A DNA stretch of 64,000 nt from Planctomycetia bacterium (GCA_030527205.1 JAUNBG010000008.1:1-64000), one strand, 5' to 3'. Numbered from the stretch's first letter, positions 27,202-36,298 are shown. Notes: generated from the letters alone by a model not told the origin. Numbers and translations: made by a program.

Positions 27202-29712
27202 ATGAATATGTTGTTTAAAATAAGTTGTACAACCTGTCAGGCAAAATTTGCCGTCCATGATCCGTCATTAAAAGGACAAATCATCGCTTGCCCAAAATGC
27301 GGAAGCATGATTCTTGTTGAGCCTTCGACGGACGAATCAAAAAAGATAAATCAGGAACAACCCGTTGCCATTCCGCCTGTTCTCTCAACAGAAGCGTTTT
27401 CATCGGATTTGCGTTCAAAGGAATTTCATTTAGAAAACGATTCGATTAAGATTGGTTCTTATTCGAAATCGTCAGATCAAATGTCCGTTCCTTCGGAATT
27501 ATTGAATGATTTACCGGAAAAAGAAATTTCGGAAACAATAATCGATAAATCAGCCGGTTCGTTTGAGGAATCCAATAAACCCGCGACTCTTGCTGATTCG
27601 ACATTGTCTGTTCAAAATGCAGATTTTCCAAGTTCAACAAATTCGGATTTAACTCGGTTTCCGCCGATCATTCAGCAAAAGAATTTTGACGCGAACATTG
27701 AATCCAACCAACCAACAAGCCAAAACTTTGAATCAAATATTCCTCCGATTTTGGATATTTCCAACGGAAATGATTTATCAACGGAAAATTCAACGTTGCC
27801 CTTTTATCAAAATCGATTGCTTTTGGTTATGATGGGCATCATTTTGGCATTGATAATATTAATTTCCCTTCAACTTCTGAGTCATCAAACGACTTCCGTT
27901 GATCCCCAATTTGTTTTGGAAGATTCCAAAAATGACGATAAAACGCCCTCGAATTCTATTGATTTGGAACAGAATGATTTGGGATCCGAACCGAATGAGT
28001 CAGAAGAAATTGAGGAAACGATCATTTTTGGAGAAAACGATGTCCCAGCTATAACGCCCAACGATTCTGAAACAGCTTTGCAAGAACCTGACGTCGAACA
28101 GAATTCAGACATTTCAAGTTCAGAAACAACATCAATTCCGGAAACCGACTCTGTTTCTCAGACCGAAACAAATGAGTCTCTTCCCTTCGACTCTTCTGAA
28201 TCAGAATCAACCATTGAAAACGAATTGGATTCCCCTCTTCTCAATGATTCGTCCGCAGATTCATTAAATTCCTCAAAACCAACCAATGACAACAATGAAG
28301 ATTCCGACGACGATTCGACAGAAGAAGAAATATTTGATATGACAGCTTCAACAACGGAAACGTCATTTCAAAATACAATTTCCTTAAAAAACAAAGAAAA
28401 TCAAATTCAAAATATTCAAGATCAGTTGAATATCCCGATTAAATCAATTATTTTTCCGCAGAATAGTTTACCTGACATTATTTCTGTGCTCTCCGGGATT
28501 ATGAACGTTCCCATTTCTGTTGATTTATCCTGTTTTGAGCTCATTCGTCAAAGCGTTGTAACCCCGGTTGACTATCGCGTTCAAGATAAAAACGTCGGAG
28601 AAATTTTGAACGATATTGCCGACTTGCTCAAACTGACCGTTCAAAACGACGAATCTCAATTCATTTTAACCGCTCCGGAACTCGAAAAAACAACGATTCT
28701 CGAAACGACTTTTGAGGTTAAAGACATTGTTTCCGCTCTTTCTCAAAATCAGACATCGAATACGGAAAAAGAGATTTCAACAAATCCTGAACCGGAAAAC
28801 CTTGACTCTGAAGCTTCCGAGCCGACTCTTTCAACGGCTGAAAACGACAATCGTTCTTCAATCGACTCGGCTTCCCTTGTTCATCAACTTTCTGCCGCGA
28901 TCAGTATCGAAGAACTTCAAAAAATGATTGAACTTTTAATTGATCCCAAAAGTTGGGAAAGCAATGGGGGAACGGCAACGATCCAAATCGACAAAGAGTC
29001 TGCCTCATTAATCATTCGACAAACCGAACAAAATCGTCGCGCCATCGAAAAACTTCTCGAACAGATTCGCGGAATTCGACAGCTTCCCGAACAAACGGAT
29101 ATTTCTCGAGAAAATTTGATTCCTGAACTTTTAGGTTGGGAAAAATTATCAGAAAAAATCTCGCTGAATTATGTTGAACCGGTTCCGCTCGCCGATATTT
29201 TAGCGGTTATTGCAAAATCGCAAAACATTAAAATTCTCATTGATCTGTTCGAGTTTTCGAAAATGGGCGTTCGCATTGATCAACTTGCGGTCATTCATAT
29301 CGAACAGGGAACCATTGATCAAATTCTGAACGAATTATTGCGACCGTTACATCTTTCCTATGTTATCCTGGCGGAAAATCTTATTTTAATTTCTTCTGCG
29401 GAAAAAGCGGAAAATTATAATACGATCGAAATTCATTTGTTTTCAAGGCCGGATCAACCGGAAAAGAAACCGCTCGATATTAACGAACTTTGCAAACTTA
29501 TCGCTTCCTGGGATACTTCGGTTACTCGTTCTCAAACTTTGGAAACAGCAAACAATCTGTTCATAAACGAATCTTCTCCAAAAGGTTCAATTTGGATCGA
29601 CGAAACCTCTGGATGCCTTATCGTTCGCCAATCGCAACCGGTTCAACGTTTATTAAGACTTTGGTTGGAAAATCGTCTTAACTCAAACGAATCGACGCCA
29701 AATCAACCTTAA
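27202..29712 (+). CDS. Zinc-ribbon membrane protein with duplicated secretin-N-like modules
   Basis: 836 residues from ATG at 27202, with AAGG 7 bases upstream. A zinc ribbon occupies the N-terminus (C9-x2-C12 and C30-x2-C33). It is followed by a polar Ser/Pro region, one membrane span at about 204-226 and a very acidic Ser/Asp/Glu/Asn linker to about 390. The C-terminal half contains two similar modules (about 410-640 and 650-836). Each has a STN-like fold signature (DIISVLSGIMNVPISVD and DILAVIAKSQNIKILID), a later strand with a conserved Ile/Val pattern and a closing LIIRQ or LIVRQ. STN and N1 domains occur in secretins and TonB receptors. No secretin pore is present. The arrangement suggests a cytoplasmic zinc ribbon and an extracytoplasmic adaptor. 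Function unknown. Confidence 0.75.
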   Translation: MNMLFKISCTTCQAKFAVHDPSLKGQIIACPKCGSMILVEPSTDESKKINQEQPVAIPPVLSTEAFSSDLRSKEFHLENDSIKIGSYSKSSDQMSVPSELLNDLPEKEISETIIDKSAGSFEESNKPATLADSTLSVQNADFPSSTNSDLTRFPPIIQQKNFDANIESNQPTSQNFESNIPPILDISNGNDLSTENSTLPFYQNRLLLVMMGIILALIILISLQLLSHQTTSVDPQFVLEDSKNDDKTPSNSIDLEQNDLGSEPNESEEIEETIIFGENDVPAITPNDSETALQEPDVEQNSDISSSETTSIPETDSVSQTETNESLPFDSSESESTIENELDSPLLNDSSADSLNSSKPTNDNNEDSDDDSTEEEIFDMTASTTETSFQNTISLKNKENQIQNIQDQLNIPIKSIIFPQNSLPDIISVLSGIMNVPISVDLSCFELIRQSVVTPVDYRVQDKNVGEILNDIADLLKLTVQNDESQFILTAPELEKTTILETTFEVKDIVSALSQNQTSNTEKEISTNPEPENLDSEASEPTLSTAENDNRSSIDSASLVHQLSAAISIEELQKMIELLIDPKSWESNGGTATIQIDKESASLIIRQTEQNRRAIEKLLEQIRGIRQLPEQTDISRENLIPELLGWEKLSEKISLNYVEPVPLADILAVIAKSQNIKILIDLFEFSKMGVRIDQLAVIHIEQGTIDQILNELLRPLHLSYVILAENLILISSAEKAENYNTIEIHLFSRPDQPEKKPLDINELCKLIASWDTSVTRSQTLETANNLFINESSPKGSIWIDETSGCLIVRQSQPVQRLLRLWLENRLNSNESTPNQP

Positions 29713-29896
29713 AACGTTGCCTGTAATCATAAAATATCAACTCAAAATGCAATAATCAAAAAACCTCAATTATTTTTACGAAGACTGTTCAGCGCGACAG
29801 GCTTTTTTGCATTAATCGCTTTTCCTTGCCGACAAACAAGCGAGCTGACATTTTCAAGAGGTTCAAATAGAATCAATTCAGAAAGATCAATCATTT

Positions 29897-30802
29897 ATGA
29901 AAGCATTGCTTTTAGGAAACGGAAGCCGTCAGGGCGTCTTGGAGCAGGTTCATCGACTTTGGCCTGAAATGGAAAAGTTGATTGAGATTGTTGACTCCGA
30001 TTTTTCTGGAAAAAAAGATATGTCCAACTCTCCAGCTGATTTTGCTATTGTTTTTGGCGGCGACGGCGCTCTTTTGCGAGCCGTTCATCAACTTGGCGTT
30101 AATCAAATTCCTATTTTGGCCGTTAATCTTGGAACGCTTGGTTTTCTGGCAAGTATGCCGGTTGATAAATTAATCGATTATCTAAAAACAACCAGGAAAG
30201 AAGATTTTTCAATCAGGAATCAAATCTTATTGGAATGTTCCATTTGGCGGAATAAAAAGAATTTTCCGAAAGATTTTTTTTTCAATCCGGTTCTGCCGTC
30301 GCTTGAATCAAAAGAAAACGATCAAAATGAAATCTGTATCGAAAAAAGACTCGTTGTCAATGAAGTCGCGATTCAAGGCGGGCCTCCGTTTGAAATTCTG
30401 AAAATCGAGTTATTGATCGACGACGAATCGGTTACAACTTATCACGGAGACGGGCTCATTATCAGTACGCCAGTCGGATCAACGGCGCATAATCTTTCGT
30501 CAGGAGGTCCGATTTTACGAAAAGATTTGGATGTCGTCGTCATTTCGCCGATCAGTCCGCACACTTTAAGCTATCGACCGGTTGTTGACTCTGCAAATCG
30601 AAGTTATGAGATTCGAGTCGTCAATCGAGAAGTTTATGTCGTCATTGACGGCGATTCCTCTTTAACCATAATTCCAGGCGATCGCGTTCTGATCCGCAAA
30701 TGGGATCATTATTTCAAAATGATCCGCGTTCCTGGACGCAGTCATTATTTGAATCTTCGCGAAAAACTTGGCTGGAGCGGAAAAATTGAAGTTTCCAAAT
30801 AA
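29897..30802 (+). CDS. nadK: NAD kinase
   Basis: 301 residues. The enzyme phosphorylates NAD to NADP with ATP in the cytoplasm. The GGDG motif lies in VFGGDGALLRAVHQLG (about 52-67). It is followed by NLGTLGFLAS, the NAD-binding NEVAIQGG, the glycine-rich GDGLIISTPVGSTAHNLS and ISPHTLSYRPVV. A moderately long loop around 115-150 (Lys/Asn-rich) precedes NEVAIQ. Both neighbours are on the same strand but separated by more than 150 bases, so this is probably a single-gene unit. Confidence 0.95.
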   Translation: MKALLLGNGSRQGVLEQVHRLWPEMEKLIEIVDSDFSGKKDMSNSPADFAIVFGGDGALLRAVHQLGVNQIPILAVNLGTLGFLASMPVDKLIDYLKTTRKEDFSIRNQILLECSIWRNKKNFPKDFFFNPVLPSLESKENDQNEICIEKRLVVNEVAIQGGPPFEILKIELLIDDESVTTYHGDGLIISTPVGSTAHNLSSGGPILRKDLDVVVISPISPHTLSYRPVVDSANRSYEIRVVNREVYVVIDGDSSLTIIPGDRVLIRKWDHYFKMIRVPGRSHYLNLREKLGWSGKIEVSK

Positions 30803-30852
30803 TCCAAAGACAATATGTCCGACGCCTCGCTGATTTCGCCTTCAACTATATT

Positions 30853-30969
30853 AAGGGAAAGTTCTAAAAACCCCTTAGGAGCGCGGACGTCTCGTTCGCA
30901 GGAACTGGTTTTCGTGACATTTTCCGAATCGGGGTTGTTGTAAAATCCGGGGTTTTAGAACTTCTTTAA
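30853..30969 (-). repeat. 110-bp dispersed repeat, copy C
   Basis: Starts with AAGGGAAAGTTCTAAAAACC and ends GGGGTTTTAGAACTTCTTTA, terminal inverted repeats of about 20 bases. The core GCGGACGTCTCGTTCGC keeps most of the hairpin. Its right end abuts the ribosome-binding site of the following gene (AAGGA at 30968-30972), so the repeat lies inside that gene's leader. Confidence 0.85.
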
Positions 30970-30980
30970 GGAATATCTCC

Positions 30981-32063
30981 ATGAACTCAAATTTACGAAC
31001 AAAAAACAGTCGCAAACCGTTTTCGTTGTTTAAAGCTGTCCTTATTTCAATATCGAATCTCAATCGAAGACTTATTCCTTCTTGTCTGGTTTTTCTCTTT
31101 GTTATATGGGGAACCGTTCCGTTTCCGGGACACGAACTTTGGGCTTTTGAGCCGATTCCTCTCGACGAAAATGGTCAACCTCTTTTAACCGAATTCGTTC
31201 GGCTGCAATGTTCTCCTCAAAAAGTTCCGCTGTCTCTGGATACATCAATCATTCATTATGAATCAACGCAATCGGAATATCAGGACGTTTCCATTGATTT
31301 GATCGGCGCCATTCATTTCGCGGAAGAATCCTATTATCAATCGCTCAACGAACATTTTAAAAATTATGACATCGTTCTTTTTGAAATGGTTATTCCGAAA
31401 AATGAGAAATTTTCTCCCCAAGTCATTTCAACAAAATCAGAACAATCGACAGGATCTTCGGATTCTTCGCTCGCCGAACCGTCATCAAAATCATCCGAAC
31501 GAAAATCTCCTGCAACTCAACTTTCCCTCAAAAAAATCAAAACGCCCCTTTTTTTTATCGGAGACCTGCAGCTGTTGTTAGGAAAAACGCTTCATTTGAC
31601 TGCTCAACTCGACGGAATTGATTACAGCGTTCCCAATTTGACTCATTGCGACCTTGACGCCGAAACCGTTTATGCTCAAATGTTCGAAAAAGGCGATATT
31701 CAAAACATCGCTAATGAATCGATCTTACATTTTTTCAAACCAACGGACGGAATGATTGAGGCCGTTGCTCTGACGCTTCTCGCCTCAAAAAATAGAACGC
31801 AAACCTTGAAACGCTTCATTGCAACAGAAATTTATCAATCCTATTCGCAAGAAGAATTAACAACCGAAGAAAACGCCATAATCACTCTTCGCAATGAGCT
31901 GGTTCTTAAAAAACTTAAAGAAGAAATTCAGTCAGGCAAAAAACGTATCGCCATTTTTTATGGCGCTGCCCATATCCCTCATTTTTCCCATTCTCTCAAA
32001 AAACATTTTCATTTTCAAGCGAAATCTCAATGCTGGTTAAAAGCCTGGGATTTATCTTTTTAA
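30981..32063 (+). CDS. Exported TraB/Tiki-superfamily protein
   Basis: 360 residues. Residues about 30-55 are a hydrophobic export segment preceded by Arg and Lys, so the domain probably lies outside the inner membrane. Signature elements of the TraB/Tiki/PrgY superfamily are present: a first GxxH (IGAIHFAEE, about 109), a conserved glutamate in IVLFEMVIP and a second GxxH near the end (FYGAAHIPHF, about 327-335). In characterised Tiki proteins these residues form a metalloprotease site. A Ser/Lys-rich insert of about 40 residues follows the glutamate. Substrate unknown. AAGGA precedes the ATG, and a strong terminator follows. Confidence 0.8.
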   Translation: MNSNLRTKNSRKPFSLFKAVLISISNLNRRLIPSCLVFLFVIWGTVPFPGHELWAFEPIPLDENGQPLLTEFVRLQCSPQKVPLSLDTSIIHYESTQSEYQDVSIDLIGAIHFAEESYYQSLNEHFKNYDIVLFEMVIPKNEKFSPQVISTKSEQSTGSSDSSLAEPSSKSSERKSPATQLSLKKIKTPLFFIGDLQLLLGKTLHLTAQLDGIDYSVPNLTHCDLDAETVYAQMFEKGDIQNIANESILHFFKPTDGMIEAVALTLLASKNRTQTLKRFIATEIYQSYSQEELTTEENAIITLRNELVLKKLKEEIQSGKKRIAIFYGAAHIPHFSHSLKKHFHFQAKSQCWLKAWDLSF

Positions 32064-32066
32064 AAT

Positions 32067-32093
32067 ACCCCCTCTCTTTGGGGGTTGTTTTTT
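32067..32093 (+). terminator. Intrinsic terminator after the TraB-like gene
   Basis: ACCCCC and GGGGGT form a 6-bp G/C stem with a 7-base loop, followed by TTGTTTTTT. It begins three bases after the stop codon. Confidence 0.8.
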
Positions 32094-32159
32094 ATCTACG
32101 TTGCCCATCTTAACGCCAAAAAGTTTCAGTTTTGAAAATATCACGATTTTTTCCAGCCA

Positions 32160-32300
32160 GATATTATTTATGATTCAACTGTTAGAGCCGAAACGTCCGA
32201 TACTATCGGCACAGCCGTAAGTAGGCGGATGTTTAGGTTAATCCGCTGAACCCATTAAATTGGATGATTCATCGTGAAAATAAGAGGTGGGTAAAAGACC
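32160..32300 (+). promoter_or_regulatory. Possible structured leader of the BBP7-like gene
   Basis: The 140 bases before this outer-membrane gene contain short nested stems: CGATACTATCGGC, then GGCGGAT pairing with ATCCGCT across a 10-base loop. The phrase GGCACAG-GC-TAA also occurs at about 34471, just before the terminator upstream of csrA. I do not recognise a known riboswitch class, so this is a structure candidate only. Confidence 0.3.
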
Positions 32301-33839
32301 ATGTCTCGAACTAACATTACAAAGATTCTTGTCAGTCTAACTTTTGTACTGACATTGGCAACAAGCGCATCGGCACAAATTTCACAGATGCGATTGTTTT
32401 CTCCGTATCCGGATGATCAATTCGGCGGAGGGCGTTACATGAACGAAGGTTTTTATGGAACCATCGGAGCCGGTATTGTGAGTATCACACAACCGACGGA
32501 TCAAATTGTTGGAAGCACGAAAGCGAATACTCTTTCCGTTTATAATGCAATGCCAACATCATTGACAAATGTTTCTGTTTTTACATCGACATTTGTCGGA
32601 AATCAAATTAATACTTCCAACATTCACTCAAAATGGGAAAGCGCAACCGACTTTGAAGTTGGTCGCATTCAAGGGCATCATGGTTGGTCGGTCAAGGCAA
32701 CAATTGATACGCCGCATCGTCAGACAATGTCGGGAATCGGAGCATCGGTTGCTATTGAAGACCCTGAAGTCATGAGTATTCAGACGAATAATATTCAGGG
32801 AACGTTTTATGTTTGGAATCAAGGGGCGTCTCCCATGTTGACGCAAGTCGCTCCCGGTTCTGAAATCAAAGTCGGACGTCTTTGGGGGCTTATCGGTCTG
32901 AATGGGACGTTTTCGACAACAGGTACAACCGATTATGAAGTTGATGATCAGGATACAAGTGGGAACAACGCTTCCGGTTCGACAGGAGACGCTTATGCCC
33001 TCGTCCGTATTCCAATCACATTTAAGACTTATATGATCGATACGAAAATCAATACATGGAGCGTTGAAGCGATGTATACTTATCGTTTCCATCCATGGCG
33101 ATTAGGAAATCTTGAGTTTTTGGCCGGCGTTCGTTATACAACGTTTGACGAAACCTTCCGGTTCATGGGCGAAGCCTCGACGAAATTGGTCAATGATTAT
33201 ACAGTGACGCATGTTCAGGTTCTCAGCGATGGCGGAACAACGATCAGCAGCGGCGGCAATACAACGACCGATACCAACGAAAGTTATCAGGAATACGACG
33301 AAGATACGAGCTATTCTTATGGAGCGGACTTCGGAGCTTCCGACTGGAACTTTGAAGCGCAGAACCATATCGTTGGTCCTCAAATCGGCGGTCGATATAC
33401 AATCTCGAATAATCGATGGCGATTCATTGGAGAAAGCAAATTTTTTGCCGGTTTCAATCGTCAGAACATTTATGGTTATGGCAATTTGGGCTTGAATCCT
33501 TCTCCGGATGATACAACGAATTTGACTGACCTTGGCGGCGTTGCTTCTTATACGCCTATTGGAACCGTTTCCAATAGTTTCCAATACTCGAAGCATTTCA
33601 ATGAATTTACGCCAGGTATCGACACGAAAGTTGAAGCGGCCTGGAATTGGACGGAAGCGGTTTCCTTTAAAGTTGGTTATCAAATGCTTTATTTGGATGA
33701 TTTGGCTCGAGCCGCAGCGGTCAATGAGTATGCATTGAATCACGATGGAACCGTTTTCAGTGTTAAAGAGAACAAGGATGACCGCAATTTTGGAACTTTT
33801 GTTCATGGCGTTATGGCAACCGTCCAAGTCAATCGTTAG
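32301..33839 (+). CDS. BBP7-like outer-membrane beta-barrel protein
   Basis: 512 residues with a clear signal peptide (MSRTNITKILVSLTFVLTLA, cleavage after SASA). The rest is a run of amphipathic strands rich in Gly, Thr, Asn, Tyr and Trp, with NHIVGPQIGGRYTISNNRWRF and a final strand ending ATVQVNR. This resembles the planctomycete BBP7 (DUF1551) barrels, thought to be porin-like outer-membrane proteins. The GTNTT-rich central loop looks surface exposed. A strong ribosome-binding site (AGAGGTGGG) suggests high expression. The family call is from composition and motifs, so moderately sure. Confidence 0.75.
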   Translation: MSRTNITKILVSLTFVLTLATSASAQISQMRLFSPYPDDQFGGGRYMNEGFYGTIGAGIVSITQPTDQIVGSTKANTLSVYNAMPTSLTNVSVFTSTFVGNQINTSNIHSKWESATDFEVGRIQGHHGWSVKATIDTPHRQTMSGIGASVAIEDPEVMSIQTNNIQGTFYVWNQGASPMLTQVAPGSEIKVGRLWGLIGLNGTFSTTGTTDYEVDDQDTSGNNASGSTGDAYALVRIPITFKTYMIDTKINTWSVEAMYTYRFHPWRLGNLEFLAGVRYTTFDETFRFMGEASTKLVNDYTVTHVQVLSDGGTTISSGGNTTTDTNESYQEYDEDTSYSYGADFGASDWNFEAQNHIVGPQIGGRYTISNNRWRFIGESKFFAGFNRQNIYGYGNLGLNPSPDDTTNLTDLGGVASYTPIGTVSNSFQYSKHFNEFTPGIDTKVEAAWNWTEAVSFKVGYQMLYLDDLARAAAVNEYALNHDGTVFSVKENKDDRNFGTFVHGVMATVQVNR

Positions 33840-34673
33840 TTTGACAAGCGTATTGTCGGCGAACAAAATGACCAAATGATTATAACTCGGTTTATACATA
33901 GACTCATAATCAAGTCAAAGCCGAACTTCGTTGTCCTGGTTTTGATGATAAAGAAGCGACTTGTTTCCTGTTCCCTTGACTGTTCCAACGGTTTATATTC
34001 GAGTCGATTGAAAATCCCGGATCGTTGAATTCGCAACGGTTATTACGGAAAAACAAGCGGGTTGCCTTGACTGGTTTCGATTTCGGTCGGGCTGTTCCGG
34101 TTGACTCCCTGGAGAAAAAAAACTCTAGATGGGAGTGAAAAAAGCGGTCGTTGAATGAATGCCCAAGCGGTTTGTCCTTTGGGAATCAACCAGGTTTTCA
34201 TCCGCTGCCGTTGTTACCGGAAACATTGATTCGCGAATGAAAATCCGTTCACTTGAGTTCATGTATTCAGGAAGGTTGATATAACAGGCAACGTTGACCA
34301 TAAACATCAATGAATAACGAACAATGAACAACATTTGAAGTTGAGTTGGCGTTTGGTCAAAAAAAATGATTCGCTATCAATCGAAGTCAACTTTTTTCCT
34401 TCAAACACGAAATAAATCACCCAATCAGGGTTATTGAATTGTCTGAGACGATTCGTTAATACTGGCTTTAGTGGCACAGGCTTAAACGGAGAAAAGATTT
34501 ATTGTCTTTTCTCCGTTTTTTGTTGATTGAAATCCATTCTTTTTTTCATGGAAACTCTTTGCTATTTTATTGAAAAAACAAAGGTTAAAGAAAGTTTATG
34601 CAATAATAAACCGATAAGGAAAAAAGAAATCATTGCTTTTTTGATGATTCCTTTCGATCAAGGAGAAGACATT
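33840..34673. other. Intergenic region between the barrel gene and csrA
   Basis: About 830 bases without a credible gene. It contains the segment CCCGGATCGTTGAATTCGCA (34013), related to 26907, and a strong terminator at 34485-34522 lying 650 bases past the barrel gene. That distance suggests a long 3' untranslated region or an unannotated RNA ending there. Short frames here have no recognisable product. Confidence 0.45.
34485..34522 (+). terminator. Strong intrinsic terminator upstream of csrA
   Basis: AACGGAGAAAAGA pairs perfectly with TCTTTTCTCCGTT across a 7-base loop and is followed by a T-run. It ends about 150 bases before the csrA start codon. Confidence 0.85.
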
Positions 34674-34925
34674 ATGTTAGTACTTTCGCGCAAGGAAGGC
34701 GAATCCGTTTGTATCGGCGACAATGTCGTTGTTACAATCGTCAAAGTTTCTGGTAATAAAATTCGTGTCGGAATCGAAACGCAAGAGAAAGTCTCAATTT
34801 TGCGAGGCGAGTTAAAAAATCAAGACGAATGTCATGTTCCCATTTTGGAGTTTGAAATCTCTCCCAATCAGGAGAGTTCCCTTATCTTGGACCAAAATCA
34901 GCAACCGTTACTCGCCAGCGCATGA
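34674..34925 (+). CDS. csrA: Carbon storage regulator CsrA (RsmA)
   Basis: 83 residues starting MLVLSRKEGESVCIGDN. The longer upstream frame is rejected because AAGGAGAA lies 6 bases before this ATG. CsrA is a small dimeric RNA-binding protein that blocks or stabilises mRNAs at GGA motifs. The conserved core VVTIVKVSGNKIRVGIE and the N-terminal RNA-contact LVLSRK are present. The C-terminal 25 residues (hydrophobic, Gln-rich) are longer than in E. coli CsrA (61 residues). The SD itself includes a GGA, so self-binding is possible (inference). Confidence 0.95.
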   Translation: MLVLSRKEGESVCIGDNVVVTIVKVSGNKIRVGIETQEKVSILRGELKNQDECHVPILEFEISPNQESSLILDQNQQPLLASA

Positions 34926-35095
34926 ATTCTTGATCTGATTTGTTTTTTTCAACTATATTATTATATCGAAGCTGGTATGAAGAGCGGCAGACTTTGCCTT
35001 CCTTATCTGTTCTTTATGCCAGAATCTATTCCCAACAACCCGGGGATTGCTTTTGGAATTGAGTATTAACAAGCCTGCGTAACAAATGATTTTTA

Positions 35096-35123
35096 AAACC
35101 GGAGCGAAAACTCCGGTTTTTTT
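35096..35123 (+). terminator. Intrinsic terminator downstream of csrA
   Basis: AAACCGGAG and CTCCGGTTT form a perfect 9-bp stem with a six-base loop, followed by TTTT. It is 170 bases past the csrA stop, so the transcript carries a long 3' tail or a separate small RNA ends here. Confidence 0.85.
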
Positions 35124-35154
35124 ATGCCGTTGTTTAATCTTGTCCCTTTTTCTG

Positions 35155-35183
35155 TTGACCAAACTTTCAAGCTCTGTTAAAAT
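35155..35183 (+). promoter_or_regulatory. Sigma-70-like promoter
   Basis: TTGACC, exactly 17 bases, then TAAAAT. It lies just after the csrA terminator and about 80 bases before a small reading frame with a good ribosome-binding site. It could drive that frame or a long trxA leader. Confidence 0.45.
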
Positions 35184-35261
35184 AAAATCTCAAAGAAGTT
35201 TAAACGATTGAGACCAGAAGCGGTTTCTTCGCAAAGTCAACGGTTTCTCGGAGAAAAGGGA

Positions 35262-35363
35262 ATGTTTTTTGGCTGGACGCAGAAGAAAAGCTCGCAAAAT
35301 GTCGCGTTTTTCAAAAAAATTGCGTTGTTCGGGATTCTTCTGGAATTCTGCTCAAAATGTTGA
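35262..35363 (+). CDS. Candidate 33-residue small protein
   Basis: A frame of 33 codons beginning MFFGWTQKKSSQ and ending LLEFCSKC. GGAGAAAAGGGA stands directly before the ATG and a promoter-like sequence lies 80 bases upstream. It has a central hydrophobic stretch (VAFFKKIALFGILL) and could be a short membrane peptide. No family is recognised. Only position and signals support it. Confidence 0.25.
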   Translation: MFFGWTQKKSSQNVAFFKKIALFGILLEFCSKC

Positions 35364-35608
35364 CGCCTTGTTTATTTTTAATCTCGTTCGACGAGAAATA
35401 AATAAAAGCGTCGTCGACCGTTTGAATAAGATAAGAAAACAGAACGCTGTTTCGAGAAAAATTGATCGACTTTCTTCGTTTTTCTTCTCCGTGACTCAAC
35501 GAGATAAAATCAATCGAAATTATATAAAAACGAACATTCTTTTGACTTGATTTGCGAATGTTATAAATAGATGTCGGTTGGGTTTTACAAAGAGTCGGGA
35601 CAACTCTT

Positions 35609-35702
35609 TTGATTAATTGCGAATATGATTTGATCGAATGCGAACGAGTTGATTAATTGCGAATGAGTTGATTGGTTGCGAATGAGACGTTCGCGCTCCA
35701 GT
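35609..35702 (+). repeat. Degenerate 19-20 bp repeats and a fragment of the dispersed-repeat core
   Basis: GTTGATTAATTGCGAATGA-like units occur near 35609, 35648 and 35667. The last runs into GAGACGTTCGCGCTCC, which matches the core of the 110-bp repeat (GAGACGTCCGCGCTCC) at 15 of 16 bases. Confidence 0.55.
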
Positions 35703-35787
35703 CCTGTTTATTTTGCGACGAGGGCAATCGGTAAATTGACATTTAAGGAACACTATTCATTTTTTACAAAAGGAAATACCAAAAACA

Positions 35788-36111
35788 ATGGGAAAAGCTA
35801 TTGACTTGAATGAAAATAATTTTGATGCGGTTGTTTTGCAATCTGATATTCCTGTTTTAGTCGATTTTTGGTCGACAACTTGCGGCCCTTGTCGAGCCAT
35901 TGCTCCAATTCTGGACGAGTTGGCTGAAGAATATGCCCAAGAGGCGAAAATCGTCAAAGTCAATGTCTTTGAAAATACAAATATCGCCGGAAAACTTAAT
36001 ATCAGCTCTCTTCCGACTCTGATTATTTTCGATCAGGGTCAAATGGTTGAGCGACTTGTCGGAGCGCAAAGCAAGGAAAGACTTCAAAATCTTCTGGAAG
36101 AATATGTTTGA
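35788..36111 (+). CDS. trxA: Thioredoxin
   Basis: 107 residues, standard thioredoxin length. The redox-active CGPC occurs in FWSTTCGPCRAIAP (about 29-42). The usual WCGPC tryptophan is replaced by Thr (STTCGPC), with Trp two positions earlier. The cis-proline segment SLPTLIIFDQGQ and closing VGAQSKERLQNLL are normal. It reduces protein disulfides in the cytoplasm and has no export signal. AAGGAAA precedes the ATG. The Trp-to-Thr change beside the active site is conservative for function but could shift redox potential. Confidence 0.93.
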   Translation: MGKAIDLNENNFDAVVLQSDIPVLVDFWSTTCGPCRAIAPILDELAEEYAQEAKIVKVNVFENTNIAGKLNISSLPTLIIFDQGQMVERLVGAQSKERLQNLLEEYV

Positions 36112-36298
36112 TTCTTTTCTCGTTATTCGTTCAAATTTTTATTGACTTTTTCAATCAACGCCTCGATTCAAAATGGATTCCAAACGGGTCAACGCGATTT
36201 TCCTTTAAAAGACCGTTTGTCATCAAACTTGCGAACTCCCGGCAAATGCTCAACCGACTGAAACAATCATTGAGCCAAATCCAAACAGGAAATGAATC

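Larger units (their letters stand above)
34926..35787. other. Intergenic region between csrA and trxA
   Basis: About 860 bases. In order it holds a strong terminator (35096-35123), a good sigma-70-like promoter (35155-35183), a 33-codon frame with a ribosome-binding site (35262-35363), three imperfect 19-20 bp repeats near 35609-35686 and a fragment of the dispersed-repeat core at 35680-35702. The longer plus-strand frame at 35269-35550 is not convincing. Confidence 0.5.

Noticed and set aside
33102-33899. Minus-strand 265-codon frame
   Set aside because: Antisense to the barrel gene, which has a signal peptide and strong ribosome-binding site.
35269-35550. 93-codon plus-strand gene
   Set aside because: Overlaps the better-supported small frame in another phase and has no ribosome-binding site of its own.
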